Numbered from the stretch's first letter, positions 17,600 to 27,005 are shown. The stretch is DNA of 64,000 bases from JAFAXD01 sp963833605 (GCA_963833605.1 CAWHYZ010000030.1:1-64000); one strand, 5' to 3'. A program made the numbers and translations. The notes: generated by a model not told the origin, from the sequence alone.

Positions 17600-18782
17600 C
17601 ACGATCGTTCGTCTCCGAGGCGCCATTACTGCCGCTCGCGAGGCAATCACAGCCCTCGCCCTTAAGGGCCACGTGGTCGAGATCCGCGATCCCGATCCCG
17701 ATTGCCTCGGTCGTTTCTCGCGCTTCATTACTAAGATTCACCGCTGACCGGGGTTGCGCGGCGATCCCAAAGGGTTTCGCCTTCGTCGATGCGTTCGTTG
17801 ATGCGGCAACGGTTCGATGTGCTGTCCCGATCCACGAGCAGGGTTAAGTGCTCGCGGCAGGGCATAACGCGTACCGATACCGCCGCACAAGCACGCTTTT
17901 CCCGCCTGCTGGACGAACTTGCATCGCCACAGCCGGTTACCCGGTTTGCGATATCGGCGCAGGAATTGCAGGACATGGCCGCAGTTCTCTGCGTGATCAA
18001 GATGCGATGGGAACGGCAAGCCGGGGGAAATGGATGGTGCGCGATCAAGCCGATTTGGCACTCGCGGTGGCCGAATTGCGCGCCAGCGCTGCATTGATGT
18101 CGGGCGACGACATCTTGGTGCAGGAATTCATGCCCGGGATGATCGAGCATGCTCAGGCTGTTTACTGCCGTGGGAGGCTCACCGCCATGACATGCCTATC
18201 GGCGAGTTGAGCCCGGCGCCGGAGGGGGGATGCGGTCAAGGAGAACGTGGAGCGGCCGCCGGTCCCCAATCATCTTGCCCAGATCGGGAAACGGCTGGGC
18301 TGGCATGGAGCCTTGTCAGTCGACTATATCTTGCCACGGGAGTCCTCGTTATATCGACGGCAATCCCTGGCTGGTCGAGCCGATGAGTGCACTACTCGTT
18401 GATCTCGATCCTGTCGAATTGCTGGTTCACGTATCACGCGGCGAGACACCGACCAGAGCACCGGGGAGCCGACCAGGCGTTCGCACGCATTTGGGCATGC
18501 AAGCTTTGCTTGGGTGCGGGTTGCGGGGCACCACGCGGCGTGAACAGGTGGCAGAGTTTGGACGACTTATGGCGGGCCGAGGCACCTATGTGAATAGCCA
18601 GGAGGAGTTGACGCCGGTGCGCGTGGATAGGCTGAGGGCCGTGCGATGACTGCGTTGATCCTGCGATGCGTCCGGGTTCGGCGCACGCGTTGCCAAGGTG
18701 GGGTTTTGGCGAGCACCTGCTCAGCGGCAGGAGTGTGAAGCTGATCGAGAGCGAGATTGCAGCCGAATGCTCGAACTCATAG
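17600..18782 (+). pseudogene. Decayed ATP-grasp ligase gene
   Basis: Homology to a roughly 400-residue ATP-grasp (carbamoyl-phosphate-synthase-like) protein can be followed through several frames: GAITAAREAITALALKGH and LGRFSRF near 17620-17730, AFVDAFVDAA and VPIHEQG near 17780-17845, FSRLLDELASPQPVTRF near 17900, ILVQEFMPGMIEHAQAVYCR near 18110-18180, VEPMSALLVDLDPVELLVHV near 18377, HLGMQALLGC near 18490 and EELTPVR near 18605. The end LIESEIAAE reaches a stop at 18780-18782, overlapping the next gene's start by 16 bases. At least four frame changes and internal stops separate these blocks, so the gene is dead. The original substrate is unknown. Confidence 0.78.
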
Positions 18783-19855
18783 ACAGCCCGCCGATCGCGG
18801 TCTCGCCGGTGCCACCCGGCCCGCGCCGTAGCCGTAGTGCACCCAAGGTTCTGGTCACTGGCGGTAGCGGCTTCCTCGGCCAGTACCTGGTTGCAGCGCT
18901 CGTCGGCCGTTCCCAATTCGTCCGCATCCTTGATCCGGCCACGCCCTCGCTGCTCCCTGCCGGCGTCGAATATATGCGCGGATCGGTGCTCGACCGCGCC
19001 GATGTGCAGCGTGCCCTGGACGGCATTACCTGCGTCTATCACTTGGCCGGCATGGCGCATCTTTGGACTGCAGATCGAGCGGATTTTGATCGGGTCAATT
19101 GCATCGGCACGGAGATCATGCTGGCTGAGGCCCGGAAGAAGGCGGTCGGCCGTTTCCTGCATTGCTCGACCGAGGTGGTGCTGCTGCCGCCGCAACGACG
19201 CGACCGACCGATCGATGAAACCATCGCCCTCGATCTCAACGATATGGCGGGCCCTTATAGCCGTTCGAAATATCTGGCCGAGCAGGCCGCGTTCGGGGCT
19301 ACCGCACAAGGTCAGGACGTTGTTGTCGTCAACCCGACAATTCCGGTCGGCGCCGGCGATCGCAACCACACGCCGCCGACCGCCATGCTGGCGCATTATT
19401 TGTCGGGCTCGCGTTTCTTCCTTGATTGCATGCTAAACCTCGTCGATGCACGCGATGTAGCTGAAGGAATGATCCTGGCGGCTGAGCGCGGTCGGCAGGG
19501 CGAGCGCTATTTGCTCGGGGGTGAGAATGTGTCGCTCGCCGAGCTGTTACAAACACTGGAACGGGTCTTGGGCCGTAAGCGGACGCGGCTGCGCGTCCCC
19601 TCGTTGGTGGCGCTCGCCACCGGCTCTGCCAGCGAATGGATTGCCAATACTTTCACCGGGCGCGCGCCCGTTGCCACCGCGGAGGGCGTCCGCCTCGCGC
19701 TTCGCTCGTCGCGCTTTGATAGCGACAAAGCGGCGCGCGAGCTTGGCTACGCGCCGCGACCGATTGAAGAAGCACTCACCGCGGCTAGCCGCTGGCTCAT
19801 CAACGATCCGCAGCCGAGTCCGAACCCGGGGCTGGCCGAAGCTCCGGTTATGTGA
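18767..19855 (+). CDS. NAD-dependent epimerase/dehydratase, HpnA-like
   Basis: Extended short-chain dehydrogenase. The Rossmann loop VTGGSGFLGQYLV lies near residue 30, the catalytic pair is PYSRSKYLAEQ (YxxxK), and HCSTEVVLLPPQ supplies the serine region. Its general shape is that of sterol-dehydrogenase/HpnA-type enzymes found in hopanoid and lipid gene clusters. The length is 362 residues from 18767. The start is chosen because the decayed upstream gene ends just inside it; no strong ribosome-binding site is visible, which suggests past translational coupling. With its upstream partner broken, its expression may be compromised. Substrate unknown. Confidence 0.78.
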   Translation: MLELIDSPPIAVSPVPPGPRRSRSAPKVLVTGGSGFLGQYLVAALVGRSQFVRILDPATPSLLPAGVEYMRGSVLDRADVQRALDGITCVYHLAGMAHLWTADRADFDRVNCIGTEIMLAEARKKAVGRFLHCSTEVVLLPPQRRDRPIDETIALDLNDMAGPYSRSKYLAEQAAFGATAQGQDVVVVNPTIPVGAGDRNHTPPTAMLAHYLSGSRFFLDCMLNLVDARDVAEGMILAAERGRQGERYLLGGENVSLAELLQTLERVLGRKRTRLRVPSLVALATGSASEWIANTFTGRAPVATAEGVRLALRSSRFDSDKAARELGYAPRPIEEALTAASRWLINDPQPSPNPGLAEAPVM

Positions 19856-19917
19856 GACCGGCGCGGGCCGCGCGTCCGATCGGCCGCTCAGCGGCCGTAG
19901 ACCCAGTCGAGATCCAG

Positions 19918-20197
19918 CTAGCAGAGATCGGCGCCCCACTGGATCGGCACGTAAGCGTAGCCGGTCGCGACCTTGGCCATGCGGCCAATCCCCGGGAATA
20001 GGAGATGTGCGCCGGCTATGGGGGTCCGGTCGCTTGCGGCTATGTCGAACACCTTTTTGCGGCTGGCGATCGCCATCGGCTGGTCGGTGTCGAGGGTCAG
20101 TGCCCGGTCGGGCTCGAATTGCAGGGCTGTGGGCGATGTCGCCCCATGGACAAGGCACTACACCCGGGGGCCGCAATGGGTGCGTCACGAGCGCGTG
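19918..20197 (-). pseudogene. C-terminal remnant of a metallo-beta-lactamase-fold hydrolase
   Basis: On the minus strand WGDIAHS (near 20145) is followed, after a one-base shift, by LQFEPDRALTLDTDQPMAIA, RKKVFDIAASDRT, AGAHLLFPGIGRMAKV and YAYVPIQWG, ending at a TAG at 19920-19918. This is the C-terminal third of exported MBL-fold hydrolases of the lactonase-like group. The zinc-binding HxHxDH region is missing. It sits in the gap between two hopanoid-type genes. I infer decay in place rather than transfer. Confidence 0.65.
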
Positions 20198-20398
20198 AGT
20201 TGCTGCCCATGCGGTCTCCCAAACAGACCGGTAGCGACTCGCGTGTCCGGGCGTGCGGCTGGTTGAGCCCGTGGCAGCGGCTCCGGCGGGTTTGGCCGAG
20301 ACGACCCTTCTGCAACAATGCTGTGCTGTGCTATCCTGAGCTTCGGTTCGCGAGTTCTGCAGCCGGTCACAAGGCTTCGGGTCGCCGAACCAGTGGGG

Positions 20399-21157
20399 GT
20401 GAGGTCCTTGCTGGCGAAATCGCGCATCGTTGCGGTCACCGGGCTTGCGTTTGAGACGCGCATCGCGTCAGGCCCAGGGGTCGTCGTTGTCTGCGGCGGC
20501 AATCGTTGCCGCTTCGCGGACGAACTCGCCCGCGCGATAGCGGCCGGGTGCCATGGCGTCGTCAGTTTTGGAATTGCAGGCGGGTTGTCGTCAGCGTTAC
20601 GGCCGGGGGCGCTGGTGGTCGCCTCCGAGGTGATCTCCGACGGTGAACGGATCGCGACCAGCGTTGGCTGGTCACAGGCGATTTTGCGCTCCCACCCCGG
20701 CGCCATCCATGCGCCGATCGCCGGCAGCGACACTTTGATTACGCTCCCATCCGCCAAATCGGCGCTGGGTGCCGGTACGGATGCGGTTGCGGTCGACATG
20801 GAATCCCACGTCGCTGCGCGCATGGCGGCGGCTCACGGTCTGCCGTTTGCGGCGATTCGCGCAGTCGCCGATCCGGTCCATCGTGCGCTGCCCGAGGCCG
20901 CGCTCGGTGCCATCGCGTCGGATGGGCGCACCAGTGTAAGGGCCGTGATGCGCTCATTGGCGCGCGAGCCACGACAGGTCATCGGCCTGATGCGGCTCGG
21001 GTTGGACGCGCGCCGGGCGCAATCCGCGCTACGCGACAGTCGCCGCCTGCTCGGGGAGTTCTTCAGCCTGCCGGAACTGAGCGAACAGACGATCGGCGTT
21101 CATTCTGTCCCCGTCGGTCGGCCCGTCGGGTTGCTCGCGGTTGCGCCGACGACATAA
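20399..21157 (+). CDS. HpnG-like nucleoside phosphorylase
   Basis: Nucleoside phosphorylase fold, similar to the hopanoid-associated phosphorylase HpnG that releases adenine from adenosylhopane. Family features: VTGLAFETRIASGPGV, VVCGGNRCRFADELARAI, GVVSFGIAGGLSSALRPGALVVASEVI, and the purine-site motif AVDMESHVAARMAAAHGLPFA. The length is 252 residues from the GTG at 20399; an ATG at 20318 is also in frame, and the start is uncertain because no clear ribosome-binding site is seen. No squalene-hopene cyclase or HpnH is in the window, so the hopanoid role is inferred from family only. The adjacent guanine deaminase hints that a purine role is possible. Confidence 0.75.
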   Translation: MRSLLAKSRIVAVTGLAFETRIASGPGVVVVCGGNRCRFADELARAIAAGCHGVVSFGIAGGLSSALRPGALVVASEVISDGERIATSVGWSQAILRSHPGAIHAPIAGSDTLITLPSAKSALGAGTDAVAVDMESHVAARMAAAHGLPFAAIRAVADPVHRALPEAALGAIASDGRTSVRAVMRSLAREPRQVIGLMRLGLDARRAQSALRDSRRLLGEFFSLPELSEQTIGVHSVPVGRPVGLLAVAPTT

Positions 21158-21173
21158 CGGTCCGACTCAACGT

Positions 21174-22511
21174 TCAGCGCTCGGCGCCGCGGTCATACGC
21201 AAGATCGCCTGCCACGTAGGTCGCGCGCACAGCGCGGTCATCCCCGATCGTCATCAGCACGGCCAGTTGTTCCTCGACCGATTGTACCCGGCTGCTCCGG
21301 AACGCCATCAATGGCGTGGCCTTGGGATCGAGCACCACCAAGTCAGCCTCGCGGCCGGGCATGAGGCTGCCGAGCCGGTCCTCGAGCGCGAGTGCACGGG
21401 CGCCCCCGAGGGTCGCCAGATAGAGCGCCTCGACCGGATCAATCGGCTGGCCGGCCAGTTGCGAGACTTTGAAGGCCTCGCCCATGGTTGCGAGCAGCGA
21501 GAAGCTTGTTCCGCCCCCGATATCGGTGCCAAGCCCGACTTCGATCGGCCGCTGCGGGTCGCGAACGGCGCGCATGCGAAACAACCCGCTGCCCAGGAAT
21601 GTGTTCGAGGTCGGGCAATGGGCAAGCGCGGTACTGCTTTCATGGCAGCGGCACAATTCCGACTCATCGAGATGGATGCCATGCGCGTACACCGATCGCC
21701 GGCCGATGAGACCGTAATGCGCGTAGACGTCCAGATAGTCACGCCGATCCGGATAGAGTTGCTTGATCCAGGCAATCTCGCCGACACTCTCTGAGATATG
21801 GCTCTGCATGAAGACGTCAGGATGCTCGCGCCAGAGCGCGCCTGCCATCGTCAGCTGCTCGGGCGTGCTGCTGCCCGCATAGCGCGGCGTGATTGCGTAG
21901 AGCGCGCGGCCGCGGCCGTGCCATTTCGCAATCAGCGCTTTCGATTGGTCGTAGCCCGATTGTGCCGTGTCGCGCAGCGCCGGCGGCGCGTTGCGGTCCA
22001 TCAGCACTTTGCCGGCGATCAGGCGCAGGTTTCGCCGCGCAGCCTCCGCGAACAGTGCGTCGACCGAGCCCGGATGCACTGAACAGAACACCAGCGCGGT
22101 GGTGGTGCCGTTGCGCAGGAGCTCGTCGCAAAACACCCTGGCGGTCATCGCCGCGACGTGCTCGTCGGCAAATGCTTGCTCGGCCAGGAACGTATACTGC
22201 TCCAGCCAGGACAACAGGTCCTTTGCCTGTGACCCGATGATGCCGGTCTGCACATAGTGGATGTGTGCGTCGATGAATCCGGGCGCGATCAGGCACCCCG
22301 TGTGATCGCTAACGGCCGCACCCGGCGGCAGCTGCGTTCTCATCTCGGCAAACGCGCCGGCGGCAACGATGAGGCCGTCGCGACAGATCACAAGACCGTC
22401 GGGCTCGTGATGGAACGCCATCGCCGGATCGGTCAGGAACGGATCGTCGCGGCAGCAAATCAGAGTGCCGCGCAACGCTGTGACGCGGGAAGCGGCTTGA
22501 ATTTCACTCAC
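21174..22511 (-). CDS. guaD: Guanine deaminase
   Basis: Zinc amidohydrolase that converts guanine to xanthine and ammonia. The metal site reads GFIDAHIHYVQ, then QSHISESV, YAHGIHL, and the aspartate region EVGLGTDIGGGTSFS. The guanine deaminase hallmark LAHCPTSNTFLGSGLF is present. The length of 445 residues is usual. It is convergent with the HpnG-like gene (16 bases between stops) and divergent from the molybdenum hydroxylase operon. A xanthine-using enzyme downstream would be logical, but the nearby hydroxylase is of the isoquinoline/aldehyde type. Confidence 0.92.
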   Translation of the reverse strand: MSEIQAASRVTALRGTLICCRDDPFLTDPAMAFHHEPDGLVICRDGLIVAAGAFAEMRTQLPPGAAVSDHTGCLIAPGFIDAHIHYVQTGIIGSQAKDLLSWLEQYTFLAEQAFADEHVAAMTARVFCDELLRNGTTTALVFCSVHPGSVDALFAEAARRNLRLIAGKVLMDRNAPPALRDTAQSGYDQSKALIAKWHGRGRALYAITPRYAGSSTPEQLTMAGALWREHPDVFMQSHISESVGEIAWIKQLYPDRRDYLDVYAHYGLIGRRSVYAHGIHLDESELCRCHESSTALAHCPTSNTFLGSGLFRMRAVRDPQRPIEVGLGTDIGGGTSFSLLATMGEAFKVSQLAGQPIDPVEALYLATLGGARALALEDRLGSLMPGREADLVVLDPKATPLMAFRSSRVQSVEEQLAVLMTIGDDRAVRATYVAGDLAYDRGAER

Positions 22512-22689
22512 GGGGCGGGCTCGCGGACGCGATGGCGGGCTTGGCGTGGCATCTGGTTCGAGTTGGTCACTGGCACTTTCGCCTTGTCAAGAATTATAGC
22601 CGGGCGTCCGTGGACCGGCGAAACCCATCTGGCGATTGCGCGCGGCGCAATGCTATCCTGCCTTAACGCTTGCGCGAGTGGCGGAAGCA

Positions 22690-24020
22690 ATGAGCCGGGG
22701 TCTTGCGGTGCAAACACCCAAAGCCGGCGTGTCTCGATGGGTGCGACGTGGCCTCGCCGCGCTCGCGGTAATCGTCGTTCTTGGGGCCGCCGGCTTTGCG
22801 GCCATTGCGTGGCGCTCTGAAGTCGCGTCGATCGCGCCGCTGCCGCGGGCCACATTCGATCAGAAAGACATCGAACGGGGTGCAGCGCTGGCGGCCATCG
22901 GTAATTGCAACGTCTGCCACACGACGCCGGGCGGCAAGTTCTACGCCGGTGGGCGGGCGCTGCCGACGCCGTTCGGCACGATCTACGCGACCAACATCAC
23001 ACCGGATCCCGCAACCGGCATCGGCGGATGGTCGGAAGACGCGTTCCGACGTGCCCTGCGCACCGGTGTTGCCCGCGATGGTCATCACCTCTATCCGGTT
23101 TTTCCCTACGACCACTTCATCTATGTCACAGATGCTGATGCGCACGCGCTCTACGCGTTCCTGATGACGCGCGCGCCGGTCTCAGCGCAAGCCAAGCCAA
23201 ACGATCTGCGATTCCCGTTCAGCTGGCGGCCCATACTCGCAGGCTGGAAGCTTCTTTACCTGCGTCACGATGGGTTCAAGCCGGAGGCATCCCAAAGCGC
23301 CGATTGGAACCGCGGCGGTTATCTGGTCGAAGGGCTTGCCCACTGCGGCGCGTGCCATACCCCGCGCAATGCAGAGGGCGCGGAGAAGCACGACCAGAAA
23401 TTCGCCGGCGGCAGTTCAGAAGGCTGGAACGCGCCGGCGCGTCGCCTGCGCCCCTGCCATGGACCGCGGACCAGTTGTTTGCCTACCTGCGCCACGGTGT
23501 CGACGAGGCACACGGTGCCGCCGCCGGACCGATGGCGCCTGTCGCGCACAATCTGGCGCGCGCGTCGGATGCCGACGTGCGTGCGATCGCAACCTATGTG
23601 GCGAGCATGGCGGGCGCGGCGACCGCGCGGGCCGGCCGGGCAGCCGCGCAACAAGGGGCGCCCGAGGCCGGACGCCGCCCGCCGCCCAAACCGCAAACTG
23701 CAATCTTTGTCGGCGCCTGCGGCGGCTGTCACTCGGGTGCGCCCGGCGCGGTGGCGATCGACCTTGCGCAGGCGACTGCGATAAACGCGCCTGATCCGCG
23801 CAACGCAATTCATGTCGTGCTCGAAGGCATCGCGCCGCCGCCGGGCGAACGGGGACCTCTCATGCCCGGCTTCGCCGGCGCGCTCACCGACCAGCAGATC
23901 GCCGACGTACTGAACTATCTGCGCTCGCGCTTGGGCAGCTGGCCCAGCCTGGAGCGATCTCGCAACGCAAGTACGAGCAATCCGGCTGGGGCAGGAAAAG
24001 TCGTAGACATGCACCATTGA
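22690..24020 (+). pseudogene. Three-haem cytochrome c subunit, frameshifted
   Basis: Membrane-anchored c-type cytochrome of the alcohol/aldehyde dehydrogenase class. One N-terminal membrane helix (ALAVIVVLGAAGFAAIAW) precedes three haem motifs: CNVCH, CGACH and, after the break, CGGCH. The first frame is good to about 23430 (GGSSEGWNAPA) and then the homology moves one base back to PLPWTADQLFAYLRHGVDEAHG. A single missing base near 23436-23446 (about residue 250) explains it. The start at 22690 has GGAAG just upstream. The gene precedes the 2Fe-2S and Mo subunits and should take their electrons. If the lesion is real, the third haem is lost. Confidence 0.82.
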
Positions 24021-24030
24021 TGGAGTGGCA

Positions 24031-24528
24031 ATGACGACGATCATCGTTAACGGACGCGCGCACGAGGTCGACGCCGATCCGGCGACGCCGCTGCTTTACG
24101 TGCTGCGCAACGATCTTGAACTCAACGGCGCCAAGTTCGGCTGCGGACTTGGCCAGTGCGGTGCCTGCACGGTGTTGATCGACGGCGAGGCGGTGTTCTC
24201 ATGCCTACTGCCGATCGCAGCGCTCGCCGGCCGCAACGTGACGACCGTCGAGGGGCTTGGCACGCTGGCCGAGCCAGGACCGCTGCAGCGCGCCTTCATC
24301 GACGAGCAGGCCGCCCAGTGCGGCTACTGTATCGCCGGAATGATGATGCGAGCGCAGGCACTGCTCGCACGCACTCGCACCTTCTCGGACCAGGAGTTGC
24401 GCGACCACATGCAGCCGAACCTCTGTCGCTGCGGCACCCACATGCGCATCCTGCGCGCGGTGCGGCGCGCCGCCGACACGATGCGCGCCGCCGAAGCTGC
24501 GCCGCTGCGCAAGGAGGCAGCCCGATGA
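24031..24528 (+). CDS. 2Fe-2S subunit of a molybdenum hydroxylase (IorA-like)
   Basis: Small iron-sulfur subunit carrying two [2Fe-2S] clusters that pass electrons from molybdopterin to the cytochrome. The plant-ferredoxin cluster ligands lie in CGLGQCGACTVL plus FSC (C38, C43, C46, C58). The second cluster lies in CGYCIAGMMM and LCRCG. The length is 165 residues. The start at 24031 is supported by GGAG 5 bases upstream. Its stop overlaps the next start as ATGA. There is no FAD subunit gene, which fits the isoquinoline 1-oxidoreductase / cytochrome-linked aldehyde dehydrogenase group. Confidence 0.92.
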   Translation: MTTIIVNGRAHEVDADPATPLLYVLRNDLELNGAKFGCGLGQCGACTVLIDGEAVFSCLLPIAALAGRNVTTVEGLGTLAEPGPLQRAFIDEQAAQCGYCIAGMMMRAQALLARTRTFSDQELRDHMQPNLCRCGTHMRILRAVRRAADTMRAAEAAPLRKEAAR

Positions 24529-26753
24529 ATGCAATCGACAACGGATTGTCGCGCCGTCAGGTGGTCGGTCACGGAGGCGCGCTGATTGTCAGCTTCGCCC
24601 TCTTCGGGGCGCGTGCGCGCGCCCAAATGCCGCAAACCACGCCGGTGGCGCCACCGTTGCCCGGCAGTCTCAAAGACACGCCGATGCTCGATTCCTGGAT
24701 CCGCATCGACGCCGACGGCAGCGTCACGGTGCTTACTGGCAAGGCCGAGCTCGGCCAGGGCATCAAGACTGCACTGCTACAGGTGGCGGCTGAAGAACTT
24801 GGCGTTTCGATGGAGCGCATCAAACTCATCACCGCCGATACGGCGCGTACGCCAAACGAGGGCTACACATCCGGCAGCCAGTCGATGTCCGACAGCGCGA
24901 CCGCAATCCGCAATGCGGCCGCGCACGTGCGCGAAATCCTTCTGGCGCGCGCGGCCGAGCGCATGAGCGTCAACGTCGAGCGGATCAAAATTCGCGATGG
25001 CGTCATGATTGCCGATGACGACAGCCGCCTTCCATTCGGCGAGCTTGTGGGTGCCGATATCCTGCACGTGCGGGCGCAGCCGGCCTCGAAGTTCAAGGAG
25101 CCGTCGACCTACACGGTCATGGGCAAGCCGGTGGCCCGCGTCGACATTCCGGCCAAGGTCACGGGCGGCGTCGCTTACGTTCACGACCTGCGGTTCCCAG
25201 GCATGGTCCACGCGCGCGTCGTGCGTCCGCCCAATCATGGGGCGCGTCTCATAGCGGCCGATGCGCACAAAGTTGCATCCATGCCCGGCGTGCTCACGGT
25301 TGTCCACGACGGCAGCTTCCTGGGGGTGATTGCGGAGCGCGAATATCAGGCGATTGAGGCCATGCGAGCGCTGGCGGCGTCGGCCCGCTGGAGCGAGTCG
25401 TCGCTGCCGGATCAGGCTAACATTTACAACTACTTGAAGAGCCTGCCCGCGCGCGACACGACGATCCTCAACCGCGGCCTAGTCACCAGCACCGGTACAC
25501 TGCACTCCGCGACTTATCACCGGCCTTATCAGATGCACGGCGCGATTGGGCCGGCGTGCGCTGTCGCCCACTATCAGGACGGCGCGCTCACGGTCTGGTC
25601 GCATGGGCAGGGCATGTTTCCGCTCCGCCGCGCGGTCGCTGAACTGGTTGGACTTGCTCCCGAGAAGGTGCGCTGCATCCATATGGAGGGCTCGGGCTGC
25701 TACGGCCACAACGGCGCCGACGATGCAGGCGGCGACGCGGCGCTGCTGGCGCGCGCCTTTCCGGGCCGGCCGGTGCGCGTTCAGTGGATGCGCGAGCAGG
25801 AGCACACACTCGAGCCGTTCGGCCCGGCGATGACGACGAGCGTCAGCGCAGCGCTCGACCGGGGCAACATCGTCTCGTGGCAATACGACGTGTGGAGCAA
25901 CACGCATTCGACGCGGCCCGGGACCGCCGGCAGCTTGCTCGCAGGCCTCGCGAGCGCGTCGCCGTTCCCGGCACCGCCACCACAAGTGATCCCGCAGCCG
26001 GCGGGTGGCGGCGATCGCAACGCCATCCCGCTTTACACCATTCCGAATGCAAAGGTGGTGCATCACTTCATCCCCGACATGCCGCTGCGCGTCTCGGCGA
26101 TGCGCGCGCTCGGCGGCTACATGAACGTATTCTCAATCGAGAGCTTCATGGACGAACTGGCGAAGGCGGCGAACGTCGATCCGGTGGAGTTCCGGCTGCG
26201 TCATCTCGACGACGCGCGGGCGCGCGCCGCGATCCGCCTCGCTGCCGATAAGTTCGACTGGCGGGTCGATGCCAAGCTGCCATCCGGGCGCGGGCGCGGC
26301 TTTGCGTTCGCCCGTTACAAGAACTTCGCTGCCTATTGCGCGATCGCAGTGGAAGTCGAGGTCGAGCATGAGACCGGCGGCGTGCGGCTGGTACGTGCGG
26401 TCGCTGCGATTGACAGCGGGCAGGCGGTGAATCCGGATGGTATCCGAAATCAGACGGAGGGTGGCATCATCCAGGCGGCGAGCTGGACGCTCCATGAGGA
26501 GGTGACGTTCGACACCAGCCGCATCACCAGCCGTGACTGGTCGAGCTATCCAATCCTGCGGTTTCCGGCCGTACCCGAAATCCTCGATGTGCACGTGATC
26601 GACCGCCCCGGTCAGCCGTTCCTCGGTACCGGTGAGGCGGCGGCCGGGCCGACCGCGGCAGCCATCGCCAACGCCGTCACCGCGGCCACCGGCACCCGCA
26701 TCCGCGACCTGCCGTTTACCCGCGCCCGGGTGAAGGCCGCGATCGGGGTGTGA
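24525..26753 (+). CDS. Molybdopterin-binding subunit of a molybdenum hydroxylase (IorB-like)
   Basis: Catalytic subunit of 742 residues. The Tat-like N-terminus (SRRQVVGHGGALIVSFALF) indicates export of the folded complex. Cofactor-binding regions include GKAELGQGIKTALLQ and EGSGCYGHNGADDAGGDAA, and the likely catalytic glutamate is E704 in LGTGEAAAGP. The C-terminus RIRDLPFT is the family ending. It overlaps the 2Fe-2S gene by ATGA, with AAGGAGG upstream. The complex should oxidise an N-heterocycle or aldehyde in the periplasm and reduce the cytochrome encoded just upstream, whose gene is frameshifted here. The substrate is unknown. Confidence 0.9.
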   Translation: MNAIDNGLSRRQVVGHGGALIVSFALFGARARAQMPQTTPVAPPLPGSLKDTPMLDSWIRIDADGSVTVLTGKAELGQGIKTALLQVAAEELGVSMERIKLITADTARTPNEGYTSGSQSMSDSATAIRNAAAHVREILLARAAERMSVNVERIKIRDGVMIADDDSRLPFGELVGADILHVRAQPASKFKEPSTYTVMGKPVARVDIPAKVTGGVAYVHDLRFPGMVHARVVRPPNHGARLIAADAHKVASMPGVLTVVHDGSFLGVIAEREYQAIEAMRALAASARWSESSLPDQANIYNYLKSLPARDTTILNRGLVTSTGTLHSATYHRPYQMHGAIGPACAVAHYQDGALTVWSHGQGMFPLRRAVAELVGLAPEKVRCIHMEGSGCYGHNGADDAGGDAALLARAFPGRPVRVQWMREQEHTLEPFGPAMTTSVSAALDRGNIVSWQYDVWSNTHSTRPGTAGSLLAGLASASPFPAPPPQVIPQPAGGGDRNAIPLYTIPNAKVVHHFIPDMPLRVSAMRALGGYMNVFSIESFMDELAKAANVDPVEFRLRHLDDARARAAIRLAADKFDWRVDAKLPSGRGRGFAFARYKNFAAYCAIAVEVEVEHETGGVRLVRAVAAIDSGQAVNPDGIRNQTEGGIIQAASWTLHEEVTFDTSRITSRDWSSYPILRFPAVPEILDVHVIDRPGQPFLGTGEAAAGPTAAAIANAVTAATGTRIRDLPFTRARVKAAIGV

Positions 26754-26840
26754 GCTTGGCGGGCGGGCCGGCGCGCGAAAGGTGCAGTTGATCGATCGGC
26801 GTCCGATCGTGCTCAACCCGTCTGGCCTGGGAATATCCTC

Positions 26841-26882
26841 CATGGATGCCCTGGAGGGCGCGTGCGCAACAGGGCATCCATG
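26841..26882. repeat. Palindromic repeat, family B (CATGGATGCCC), copy 1
   Basis: CATGGATGCCCT (26841-26852) pairs perfectly with AGGGCATCCATG (26871-26882). The loop contains GCGTGCGCAAC, close to the GTGCGCACGCGC loop of the copies near 55.45 and 55.72 kb. It lies downstream of the molybdenum hydroxylase operon and before the GST promoter. Confidence 0.75.
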
Positions 26883-26908
26883 GGCACCCCCGGTCATCCG
26901 AACTTCCC

Positions 26909-26973
26909 TTGACAGCCGGTTCCGTTAGCTCTATCTAACCGTTAGTATAAACTAACCATTAGCCGAGACTAAC
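26909..26973 (+). promoter_or_regulatory. Sigma-70-type promoter with three tandem GTTAG-N6-CTAAC operators
   Basis: TTGACA (26909-26914) and TATCTA (26932-26937) are 17 bases apart. Overlaid on the -10 box and downstream of it are three 16-bp palindromes: GTTAG-N6-CTAAC at 26924-26939, the same at 26941-26956, and ATTAG-N6-CTAAC at 26958-26973. Their centres are exactly 17 bp apart. The first covers the -10 box, so binding should repress. The ArsR-type regulator encoded second in the operon is the obvious candidate; that link is inferred. Confidence 0.78.
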
Positions 26974-27005
26974 GCATATCACATGAACCGAAAGGAGACA
27001 TGACT

